Source of the DNA: Saccoglossus kowalevskii | Lineage: Eukaryota > Hemichordata > Enteropneusta > Harrimaniidae | Reading direction: 5' to 3' | NCBI RefSeq assembly: GCF_000003605.2 | Contig: NW_003148241.1 | Coordinates: forward strand, 1 to 37,278 | Length of the DNA: 37,278 nucleotides | Shown here: positions 1-8,452 of the stretch, in pieces | Layout of the letters: every line of letters starts with the position of its first letter | Numbering within the stretch: position 1 is the first letter of the stretch | Translations under genes and position numbers: made by a program | The notes under the pieces: generated by a model | What the model saw: only the letters and a program-made list of their open reading frames with translations | Database searches by the model: none | What the model was told of the DNA's origin: nothing

Positions 1-12
1 CTTAAAGAGAGC

Positions 13-97
13 CATCCCCGGTGGGATTCGAACCCACAGCCCCCGAATAACTTTTTCAACTAGAATTCCGACTCGCTATCCGTTGCGCCACAGAGAC
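13..97 (-). tRNA. tRNA-Arg(UCU), copy 1, divergent
   Basis: This is an 85-bp gene: 73 mature positions plus a 12-nt intron directly after position 37. It is the most divergent copy at the array's left side. Position 25 is A, breaking the D-stem pair with G10. C32 is A. Two acceptor pairs are only wobbles. Downstream there is only TTT instead of the usual TTTT terminator. It may be decaying. Confidence 0.75.
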
Positions 98-293
98 ACT
101 GCATAACGCCTGCTTCGTATGCAAGGTAATTTTTATTTTTTACATCACAACGTTTGACCAGATCACACTGTTCCTTTCGATCTTGACTCATAATTGAATA
201 CACAATATGTATTTTGAATAACAAAATTTATATTTTATTATAACGTATTATGTACACGAAATTAGAATGACTAACCACGAATAAATGCTTTTC
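98..293. other. Homeobox unit 1 3' UTR and tRNA 5' flank
   Basis: This AT-rich stretch lies between the homeobox stop codon and the tRNA 5' end. It contains the poly(A) signal and otherwise no ORF or RNA that I can recognise. The same 195-bp block lies between tRNA and stop codon in each full unit. Confidence 0.8.
234..239 (-). promoter_or_regulatory. Poly(A) signal AATAAA of homeobox unit 1
   Basis: AATAAA on the minus strand lies 55 nt after the TGA stop. The same hexamer stands at the same distance in the full units (for example 2884-2889, 10086-10091, 32981-32986), so a functional 3' end is plausible. The hexamer is in an AT-rich tract, which lowers certainty. Confidence 0.55.
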
Positions 294-1246
294 TCAAACA
301 GAATATGAAGCTTCGCAAATGACTAATGGACACAAAGTACGATCTAAATCAGTAATTCCATTAAATGACAAATCTGATGACACGTCTTTACAAGGTGTAC
401 TATATATTTCTATTTCACTTTGATAGACGTCTGTCAGGATACCACTGGAATGTGTACTGCAATTTTGTATCTTCGTATCACTACAATGCCTTGGTGTACT
501 ACTGGATTGTGTAACACTAATATATTCACTGAGGGAAGGCGTTGCTGGTAGGACATCAAGTCGAGTGTCCACTGATTTTCCTCGACTTTGCACGGACGGA
601 AAACGCGTCGTCGATTCTTTCAACTTTTGTATTGGTGCTTGATGGTGCTTAGCATATAACACGGCATCTCTTTCCCGTTTTTGCCTCCGTTTTTGACTCC
701 GACGATTCTGAAACCACTTCTGAAAAGTGAATAAAATAGATTATTGTATAATATAATGAACAACAAGAAACTGTTCGCTTACATTATAACATACTTTGGT
801 GCATACATAATGCTCTCACTTACCATAATTGACTTTTCCGATAAGTTGGTAATTATGGCGATACGCTTGCGCATGTCGCGATTTAGATACTCTGTAGTAG
901 TTGTAAATATTACTTCTAATAAAACCGACTGTGTCTCGCTGTAGATATAGCGACTTGATTTCCTGCCAACATAACTACCTGTAAAAATAAAAAAAAAACA
1001 TATTTGTGTCTGTAGCAATCGTGATACAACATTACGTGACCTAAACCACTATAATCCATTTTGAAGTTAATTCGGTGAGACATAATTATTTAAAGTAGAG
1101 CACATTTACTTACCTTTGCTGTGCGATTTACCATCTACGTAACCGCAGACATTCTTCCAATCAAACCGACCAGCAATATCTAACACCGGTAATAAGTTCA
1201 ACATAACATTGGCTGTGAAATGGGTGTTGTCAATATGTAATGCCAT
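294..1246 (-). CDS. Single-homeodomain protein, unit 1 (3 exons, intact)
   Basis: Exon 1 is 1114..1246, exon 2 is 824..978 and exon 3 is 294..719. The introns (135 and 104 nt) are GT-AG with GTAAGT donors and pyrimidine-rich acceptors. Phases match: exon 1 ends with one base completing Gly45, and exon 2/3 join between codons. Spliced length is 714 nt, 237 aa. Residues 50-110 form a homeodomain with R5, Y8, Q12, L16, F20, Y25, L26, L40, W48, F49, Q50, N51 and R53 in place. One extra residue sits in the helix 1-2 loop (TTTTE). A basic RKR follows it, then a Ser/Thr/Cys-rich tail with no domain I recognise. The N-terminus has FTANVML, weakly like an eh1 repressor motif. It is presumably a nuclear DNA-binding transcription factor. 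The start is the ATG at 1246 (A at -3, G at +4); the open frame upstream has no ATG. Compared with the other copies, unit 1 has several private tail changes (FPSVQS, YISVTQ, EIYSTP). A class cannot be assigned. Confidence 0.86.
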
Positions 1247-1325
1247 AGTATTCTTTATACGATACACATGGGACGAGAAAGCGTGTAGCAATGATACACA
1301 TGTGGTATGTTTTGGTTGGTTTATA
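1247..1325 (-). promoter_or_regulatory. Core promoter and 5' UTR of homeobox unit 1 (TATA + Initiator)
   Basis: TATAAA on the minus strand is at 1320..1325. An Initiator-like TCATTG lies with its A at 1292, 33 bp after the TATA box. This would give a 5' UTR of about 46 nt before the ATG at 1246. The spacing fits a TATA/Inr promoter. It is conserved in all complete copies: 3965-3970, 6249-6254, 8526-8531, 11168-11173, 13811-13816, 17017-17022, 19300-19305, 21577-21582, 24587-24592, 27227-27232, 29505-29510, 31786-31791 and 34022-34027. The start site itself is inferred. Confidence 0.6.
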
Positions 1326-2308
1326 GTTTCGAATTCTTATACCAATTTTCGCATTTGTAAGGATATTCAAGAAAACTTTGTCAATGGATTGCCGCCCCCT
1401 TCTGTAAAATGCCGTCTGTTTACTTGCGCCATAAATGTGTTAACTCGCAGTGTTGTTATGCCAATTAACACTCCATATAACGTGAAAAGACACAGGAACT
1501 CGGATGTGTAATGCTGTTGATGATTGAACTTGCCGGTATTCACCGAGTGATGGCGCTTCGACAAAACAAAAAAAAAAACGTCTACTGGCTGCGGCGATTT
1601 TGTTGTGTTTATTAATGAGTATACCATTTCAAAATGTGTATGGAATTATAAATCTCATCCGACGCTCTTCTCTCGTTGGTGTTCTTTAATTATTGATACA
1701 TAGGTAAGATACTGCTGTTTAATTCGGACAGAACACTGACGTTAAATTGAACAAAACAATCCAATAGAGAACTGCTTTTCTTTCAAAAATGCCGGCTTTC
1801 TAATATCATGGCAAATGTGTTAACTTTTGGCAAATGTGTTAATAATTGGAATGCTAATTAATAATCCGCGGATCGTGAAAACTCACTAACTCTGTGATTG
1901 TTCCGGTTGATTATGTTTCAACTCACCAACATTTACCGAGTGACGGTGCTTCAACAACATGTTAAAGAGCATTCAACGTTATTCCATGTAGACGTTGGGG
2001 ATAAGCAAGGACATGTATGTTGATGGAATTAGGTAATTATTTTTATATTTCGGTTGATCTTACAAAGGCTCGTGTAGAACACGTATCAAACACCTAGTAT
2101 CGCTACAATCAGTTGGCTTTTTATACCATTAGTAGCCATTTTTGTATTTGGTTCATTACATCAAAATCCGTGTAGAATATTTTAATCTCAGTCGACGGTC
2201 TCGGTCTTTCTAATTATTAGCACCGAGGAGAGCTACAACTGTCCAATATGTTAAGACCATTGACGACAATTTGAACAAAACATGTCCATCGTGACTTAAA
2301 AGAAGAGC
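1326..2308. repeat. Intergenic spacer of unit 1 (reference copy)
   Basis: I see no gene here. It holds a tandem pair of TGGCAAATGTGTTAA (1809-1823 and 1828-1842), a TAATTAATAAT site (1855-1865), the palindrome ATCCGCGGAT (1864-1873), the inverted repeat CAACGT(T/C)...GACGTTG (1974-1997, one mismatch in this copy), and a CTCGGT...ACCGAG inverted repeat around TAATTATTAG (2200-2227). Near 1545 and 1930 are two diverged copies of one segment (ATT(C/T)ACCGAGTGA(T/C)GG(C/T)GCTTC), suggesting an old internal duplication. Short ORFs on both strands break at an A-tract of variable length (1565-1578). Confidence 0.8.
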
Positions 2309-2393
2309 CATCTCCGGTGGGATTCGAACACACAGCCTCCGAATAACTTTTTCAACTAGAAGTCCGACGCGCTATCCGTTGCGCCACGGAGAC
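2309..2393 (-). tRNA. tRNA-Arg(UCU), copy 2
   Basis: Anticodon TCT with a 12-nt intron after A37 (GTTGAAAAAGTT form). G52 is T, so one T-stem pair is lost and the B box is altered. TTTT follows about 10 nt after the 3' end. This copy belongs to a mini-unit whose 5' flank leads straight into spacer sequence. Confidence 0.8.
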
Positions 2394-2671
2394 ACAGCAT
2401 ACCGCCTGCTTCATATGCAAGATATTTTTATTTGTTACATCACAACACCAAACACCTTGTATCGCTACAACCAGTTGGCTTTTTATACCATTGGTAGCCA
2501 TTTTTTATATTGGTTCATTCCATCAAAATGCATGCAGAATATTTTAATCTCAGTCGACGGTCTCGGTCTTTCCTAATTATTAGTACCGAGGAGAGCTACA
2601 ACTGTCCAATATGTTAAGACTATTGACGACAATTTGAACAAAACATGTCCATCGTGACTTAAAAGAAGAGC
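2309..2671. repeat. 363-bp tRNA mini-unit
   Basis: A tRNA and about 278 bp of spacer end, directly followed by the next tRNA. After the flank TTACATCACAAC the sequence jumps to CACCAAACACCTTGTATCGC, which in full units lies about 1.9 kb further on. The homeobox gene is therefore missing. Sister copies are at 7237-7600, 9511-9873, 12155-12517, 15530-15894 and 25572-25935. Confidence 0.9.
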
Positions 2672-2756
2672 CATCTCCGGTGGGATTCGAACCCACAGCC
2701 TCCGAATAACTGTTTCAACTAGAAGTCCGACGCGCTATCCGTTGCGCCACGGAGAC
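2672..2756 (-). tRNA. tRNA-Arg(UCU), copy 3 (consensus)
   Basis: This is the reference sequence for the family. Acceptor GTCTCCG pairs with CGGAGAT (G1-U72 wobble). The D stem is GCGC/GCGC, the anticodon stem TCGGA/TTCGG, the loop CTTCTA plus A38, and the T arm GTGGG-TTCGAAT-CCCAC. The 12-nt intron (GTTGAAACAGTT) follows A37, the usual eukaryotic site and also where vertebrate tRNA-Arg-UCU introns lie. The A box TGGCGCAACGG and B box GGTTCGAATCC are intact, and a TTTT terminator lies about 10 nt downstream. It decodes AGA/AGG. Confidence 0.95.
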
Positions 2757-2943
2757 ACTACATATCGCCTGCTTCGTGTGCAAGGTATTTTTATTTTTTA
2801 CATCACAACGTTTGACCAGATCACACTGCTCCTTTCGATCTTGACTCATAATTGAATACACAATATGTATTTTTTATTTATATTTTATTATAACGTATTA
2901 TGTACACGAAATTAAAATGACTAACCACGAATAAATGCTTTTC

Positions 2944-3891
2944 TCAAACAGAATATGAAGCTTCGCAAATGACTAATGGACACAGAGTACGATCTAAATC
3001 AGTAATTCCATTAAATGACAAATCTGATGACACGTCTTTACAAGGTGTACTACATATTTCTATTTCACTTTGACAGACGTCTGTCAGGATACCACTGGAA
3101 TGTGTACTGCAATTTTGTATCTTCGTATCACTACAATGCCTTGGTGTACTACTGGATTGTGGAACACCAATATATTCCCGGAGGGAAGGCGTTGCTGGTA
3201 GGACATCAAGTCGAGTGTCCACTGATTTTCCTCGACTTCGCACGGACGGAAAACGCGTCGTCGATTCTTTCAACTTTTGTATTGGTGCTTGATGGTGCTT
3301 AGCATATAACACGGCATCTCTTTTCCGTTCTTGCCTCCGTTTTTGACTCCGACGATTCTGAAACCACTTCTGAAAAGTGAATAAAATAGATTATTGTATA
3401 ATGAACAACAAGAAACTGTTCGCTTACATTATAACATACTTTGGTGCATACATAATGCTCTCACTTACCATAATTGACTTTTCCGATAATTTGGTAATTA
3501 TGGCGATACGCTTGCGCATGTCGCGATTTAGATACTCCGTAGTAGTTGTAAATATTACTTCTAATAAAACCGACTGTGTTTCGCTGTAGATATAGCGACT
3601 TGATTTCCTGCCAACATAACTACCTGTAAAAATAAAAAAAAAACATATTTGTGTCTGTAGCAATCGTGATACAACATTACGTGACCTAAACCACTATAAT
3701 CCATTTTGAAGTTAATTCGGTGAGACATAATTATTTAAAGTAGAGCACATTTACTTACCTTTGCTGTGCGATGTACCATCTACGTAACGGCAGACATTCT
3801 TCCAATCAAACCGACCAGCAATATCTAACACCGGTAATAAGTTCAACATAACATTGGCTGTTAAATGGGTGTTGTCAATATGTAATGCCAT
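2944..3891 (-). CDS. Single-homeodomain protein, unit 2 (intact)
   Basis: Exons 3759..3891, 3469..3623 and 2944..3369 (exons 1 to 3) give 237 aa with all splice sites kept. Differences from the common form: F10 is L in the eh1-like stretch, GYVDGK is RYVDGT at the end of exon 1, N39 of the homeodomain is K (TKLSEK), and the tail has SLREYI and VCQSEI. The exon 1 changes are shared only with unit 4, so the two exons 1 come from one recent copy. All fold and base-contact residues are unchanged. Confidence 0.85.
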
Positions 3892-3970
3892 AGTATTCTT
3901 TATACGATACGCATGGGACGAGAAAGCGTGTAGCAATGATACACATGTGGTATGTTTTGGTTGATTTATA
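3892..3970 (-). promoter_or_regulatory. Core promoter and 5' UTR, homeobox unit 2
   Basis: TATAAA lies at 3965-3970 and the Initiator-like TCATT at 3935-3939, with spacing identical to unit 1. Confidence 0.55.
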
Positions 3971-4954
3971 GTTTCGAATTCCTATACCAATTTTCGCATT
4001 TGTAAGGATATTCAATAAAACTTTGTCAATGGATTGCCGCCTCCTTCTGTAAAATGCCGCCTGTATAATTACGCTACAAATGTGTTAACTGGCAGTGTTG
4101 TTATGCCAATTAACACTCCATATAACGTGAAAAGACATTGGAACTCGGATGTGTGAAGCTGTTAATGATTGATCTTGCCGGCATTCACCGAGTGATGGCG
4201 CTTCGACAAAACAAAAAAAACGTATACTGGCTGCGGCGATTTTGTTGTGTTTATTAATTGAGTATACCATTTCAAAATGTGTATGGAATTATAAATCTCA
4301 TCCGACGCTCTTCTCTATTTGGTGTTCTTTAATTATTGACACTTAGATAAGATACTGCTGTTTAATTCGGACAGAACACTGACGTTAAATTGAACAAAAC
4401 AATCCAATAGAGAACTGCTTTTCTTTCAAAAATGCCGGCTTTCTAATATCATGGCAAATGTGTTAACTTTTGGCAAATGTGTTATCAATTGGAATGCAAA
4501 TTAATAATCCGCGGATCGTGAAAACTCACTATCTCTGTGATTGTTCCGGTTGATTATGTTTCAACTCACCAACATTTACCGTGTGACGGTGCTTCAATAA
4601 CATGTTAAAGAGCATTCAACGTCACTCCATGTAGACGTTGGGGATAAGCAAGGACATGTATGTTGATGGAATTAGGTAATTAATTTTATATTTCGGTTGA
4701 TCTTACAAAGGCTCGTGTAGAACACATATTAAACACCTTGTATCGCTACAACCAGTTGGCTTTTTATACCATTGGTAGCCATTTTTTTTATATTGGTTCA
4801 TTCCATCAAAATGCGTGCAGAATATTTTAATCTCAGTCGACGGTCTCGGTCTTTCCTAATTATTAGTACCGAGGAGAGCTACAACTGTCCAATATGTTAA
4901 GACTATTGACGACAATTTGAACAAAACATGTCCATCGTGACTTAAAAGAAGAGC
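3971..4954. repeat. Intergenic spacer, unit 2
   Basis: No gene is seen. The elements of the unit 1 spacer are all present. The CAACGTC/GACGTTG inverted repeat is perfect here (4617-4640), with stems of 7 bp and a loop of 10 nt. Confidence 0.75.
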
Positions 4955-5039
4955 CATCTCCGGTGGGATTCGAACCCACAGCCTCCGAATAACTGTTTCA
5001 ACTAGAAGTCCGACGCGCTATCCGTTGCGCCACGGAGAC
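4955..5039 (-). tRNA. tRNA-Arg(UCU), copy 4 (consensus)
   Basis: It matches the consensus copy at 2672 in every stem, the anticodon, both internal promoter boxes and the 12-nt intron. TTTT follows downstream. Confidence 0.95.
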
Positions 5040-5226
5040 ACTGCATATCGCCTGCTTCGTATGCAAGGTATTTTTATTTTTTACATCACAACGTTTGACC
5101 AGATCACACTGTTCCTTTCGATCTTGACTCATAATTGAATACACAATATGTATTTTGTATTCATATTTTATTATAACGTATTATGTACACGAAATTAAAA
5201 TGACTAACCACGAATAAATGCTTTTC

Positions 5227-6175
5227 TCAAACAGAATATGAAGCTTCGCAAATGACTAATGGACACAGAGTACGATCTAAATCAGTAATTCCATTAAATG
5301 ACAAATCTGATGACACGTCTTTACAAGGTGTACTACATATTTCTATTTCACTTTGATAGACGTCTGTCAGGATACCACTGGAATGTGTACTGCAATTTTG
5401 TATCTTCGTATCACTACAATGCCTTGGTGTACTACTGGATTGTGGAACACCAATATATTCACTGAGGGAAGGCGTTGCTGGTAGGACATCAAGTCGAGTG
5501 TCCACTGATTTTCCTCGACTTCGCACGGACGGAAAACGCGTCGTCGATTCTTTCAACTTTTGTATTGGTGCTTGATGGTGCTTAGCATATAACACGGCAT
5601 CTCTTTTCCGTTCTTGCCTCCGTTTTTGACCCCGACGATTCTGAAACCACTTCTGAAAAGTGAATAAAATAGATTATTGTATAATGAACAACAAGAAACA
5701 GTTCGCTTACATTATAACATACTTTGGTGCATACATAATGCTCTCACTTACCATAATTGACTTTTCCGATAAGTTGGTAATTATGGCGATACGCTTGCGC
5801 ATGTCGCGATTTAGATACTCCGTAGTAGTTGTAAATATTACTTCTAATAAAACCGACTGTGTCTCGCTGTAGATATAGCGACTTGATTTCCTGCCAACAT
5901 AACTACCTGTAAAAATAAAAAAACCCACATATTTGTGTCTGTAGCAATCGTGATACAACATTACGTGACCTAAACCACTATAATCCATTTTGAAGTTAAT
6001 TCGGTGAGACATAATTATTTAAAGTAGAGCACATTTACTTACCTTTGCTGTGCGATTCACCATCTACGTAACCGCAGACATTCTTCCAATCAAACCGACC
6101 AGCAATATCTAACACCGGTAATAAGTTCAACATAACATTGGCTGTAAAATGGGTGTTGTCAATATGTAATGCCAT
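5227..6175 (-). CDS. Single-homeodomain protein, unit 3 (intact)
   Basis: Exons 6043..6175, 5752..5906 and 5227..5652 give 237 aa. The only coding difference from the common form that I noticed is K to E near the end of exon 1 (GYVDGES). The homeodomain and tail are the common sequence, so this is close to the family consensus. Intron 1 has the A-tract variant AAAAAAACCCAC before the exon 2 acceptor, shared with unit 5. Confidence 0.86.
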
Positions 6176-6254
6176 AGTATTCTTTATACGATACGCATGG
6201 GACGAGAAAGCGTGTAGCAATGATACACATGTGGTATGTTTTGGTTGATTTATA
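6176..6254 (-). promoter_or_regulatory. Core promoter and 5' UTR, homeobox unit 3
   Basis: TATAAA lies at 6249-6254, with the Initiator-like TCATT 33 bp further and the ATG at 6175. Confidence 0.55.
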
Positions 6255-7236
6255 GTTTCGAATTCCTATACCAATTTTCGCATTTGTAAGGATATTCAAG
6301 AAAACTTTGTCAATGGATTGCCGCCCCCTTCTTTAAAATGCCGTCTGTTTACTTGCGCTACAAATGTGTTAACTCGCAGTGTTGTTATGCCAATTAACAC
6401 TCCATATAACGTGAAAAGACACAGGAACTCGGATGTGTAAAGCTGTTAATGATTGAACTTGCCGGCATTCACCGAGTGATGGCGCTTCGACAAAACAATA
6501 AAAACGTCTACTGGCTGCGGCGATTTTGTTGTGTTTATTAATGAGTATACCATTTAAAAATGTGTATGGAATTATAAATCTCATCCGACGCTCTTCTCTA
6601 TTTGGTGTTCTTTAATTATTGACACATAGGTAAGATACTGCTGTTTAATTCGGACAGAACACTGACGTTAAATTGAACAAAACAATCCAATAGAGAACTG
6701 CTTTTCTTTCAAAAATGACCGGCTTTCTAATATCATGGCAAATGTGTTAACTTTTGGCAAATGTGTTAACAATTGGAATGCTAATTAATAATCCGCGGAT
6801 CGTGAAAACTCACTAACTCTGTGATTGTTCCGGTTGATTATGTTTCAACTCACCAACATTTACCGAGTGACGGTGCTTCAACAACATGTTAAAGAGCATT
6901 CAACGTCATTCCATGTAGACGTTGGAGATAAGCAAGGACATGTATGTTGATGGAATTAGGTAATTATTTTTATATTTCGGTTGATCTTACAAAGGCTCGT
7001 GTAGAACACGTATCAAACACCTAGTATCGCTACAATCAGTTGGCTTTTTATACCATTAGTAGCCATTTTTGTATTTGGTTCATTACATCAAAATCCGTGT
7101 AGAATATTTTAATCTCAGTCGACGGTCTCGGTCTTTCCTAATTATTAGCACCGAGGAGAGCTACAACTGTCCAATATGTTAAGACCATTGACGACAATTT
7201 GAACAAAACATGTCCATCGTGACTTAAAAGAAGAGC
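6255..7236. repeat. Intergenic spacer, unit 3
   Basis: No gene is seen. It is a standard spacer of 982 bp with the paired TGGCAAATGTGTTAA repeats, the TAATTAATAAT site, the ATCCGCGGAT palindrome and both hairpins. Confidence 0.75.
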
Positions 7237-7321
7237 CATCTCCGGTGGGATTCGAACCCACAGCCTCCGAATAACTGTTTCAACTAGAAGTCCGACGCGC
7301 TATCCGTTGCGCCACGGAGAC
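7237..7321 (-). tRNA. tRNA-Arg(UCU), copy 5 (consensus)
   Basis: All stems, anticodon, intron and internal promoter boxes match the consensus. It starts a 364-bp mini-unit without a homeobox gene (the next tRNA is at 7601). Confidence 0.94.
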
Positions 7322-7600
7322 ACAGCATACCGCCTGCTTCATATGCAAGATATTTTTATTTGTTACATCACAACACCAAACACCTTGTATCGCTACAACC
7401 AGTTGGCTTTTTATATCATTGGTAGCCATTTTTTTATATTGGTTCATTCCGTCAAAATGCGTGCAGAATATTTTAATCTCTGTCGACGGTCTCGGTCTTT
7501 CCTAATTATTAGTACCGAGGAGAGCTACAACTGTCCAATATGTTAAGACTATTGACGACAATTTGAACAAAACATGTCCATCGTGACTTAAAAGAAGAGA

Positions 7601-7685
7601 CATCTCTGGTGGGATTCGAACCCACAGCCTCCGAATAACTTTTTCAACTAGAAGTCCGACGCGCTATCCGTTGCGCCACGGAGAC
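7601..7685 (-). tRNA. tRNA-Arg(UCU), copy 6
   Basis: G67 is A, giving a C6-A67 mismatch in the acceptor stem; the rest is intact. Its 5' flank is of the mini-unit type and leads into spacer sequence that is then fused to a truncated homeobox gene (unit 4). Confidence 0.82.
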
Positions 7686-7892
7686 ACAGCATACCGCCTG
7701 CTTCGTATGCAAGATATTTTTATTTGTTACATCACAACACCAAACACCTTGTATCGCTACAACCAGTTGGCTTTTTATACCATTGGTAGCCATTTTTTTT
7801 ATTGGTTCATTCCATCAAAATGCGTGCAGAATATTTTAATCTCAGTCGACGGTCTCGGTCTTTCCTAATTATTAGTACCGAGGAGAGCTACC
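7686..7892. repeat. Spacer tail fused to exon 3 remnant
   Basis: This is mini-unit type spacer (CACCAAACACCTTGTATCGC onward) carrying the CTCGGT/ACCGAG hairpin. It stops abruptly at GAGAGCTAC, where homeobox exon 3 begins. The region usually lying here (spacer end, tRNA, 3' UTR, exon 3 tail) is deleted. Confidence 0.85.
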
Positions 7893-8452
7893 TGCCTCCG
7901 TTTTTGACACCGACGATTCTGAAACCACTTCTGAAAAGTGAATAAAATAGATTATTGTATAATGAACAACAAGAAACTGTTCGCTTACATTATAACATAC
8001 TTTGGTGCATACATAATGCTCTCACTTACCATAATTGACTTTTCCGATAAGTTGGTAATTATGGCGATACGCTTGCGCATGTCGCGATTTAGATACTCCG
8101 TAGTAGTTGTAAATATTACTTCTAATAAAACCGACTGTGTCTCGCTGTAGATATAGCGACTTGATTTCCTGCCAACATAACTACCTGTAAAAATAAAAAA
8201 AACACATATATGTGTCTGTAGCAATCGTGATACAACATTACGTGACCTAAACCACTATAATCCATTTTGAAGTTAATTCGGTGAGACATAATTATTTAAA
8301 GTAGAGCACATTTACTTACCTTTGCTGTGCGATGTACCATCTACGTAACGGCAGACATTCTTCCAATCAAACCGACCAGCAATATCTAACACCGGTAATA
8401 AGTTCAACATAACATTGGCTGTTAAATGGGTGTTGTCAATATGTAATGCCAT
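7865..8452 (-). pseudogene. Homeobox unit 4, tail deleted by fusion to spacer
   Basis: Exon 1 (8320..8452) and exon 2 (8030..8184) are intact. Exon 3 keeps only its first 13 codons (to 7892); a junction at 7891-7893 joins it to spacer sequence GAGGAGAGCTA. Translation then runs VALLGTNN into TAG at 7865-7867. The predicted product is 117 aa: the N-terminus and nearly the whole homeodomain (to Q59, S54 changed to C), but without the 120-odd residue tail and without the normal poly(A) signal. Exon 1 shares the L/R/T changes of unit 2. It could still encode a DNA-binding competitor if transcribed and polyadenylated; that is inference. More likely it is a broken copy. Confidence 0.8.

Noticed and set aside
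1106-1291. Longer N-terminus of exon 1 beginning 15 codons upstream
   Set aside because: The upstream frame has no ATG; its apparent start is TTG. It also overlaps the predicted transcription start.
2309-2393. tRNA-derived SINE
   Set aside because: The tRNAs keep an anticodon-loop intron, full cloverleaf and terminator and lack a SINE body or poly(A) tail; they lie at a fixed place in the tandem unit.
3377-3589. Plus-strand frame of 70 codons (MNKIDYCIMNNK...) kept in nearly all units
   Set aside because: It is antisense to homeobox exon 2 and intron 2; its conservation follows from array homogeneity and the constrained opposite strand. No recognisable domain or separate promoter.
4085-4270. 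Minus-strand spacer frame of about 61 codons (MVYSINKHNK...)
   Set aside because: Same variable A-tract, and the frame changes between units; no supporting splice or promoter signals.
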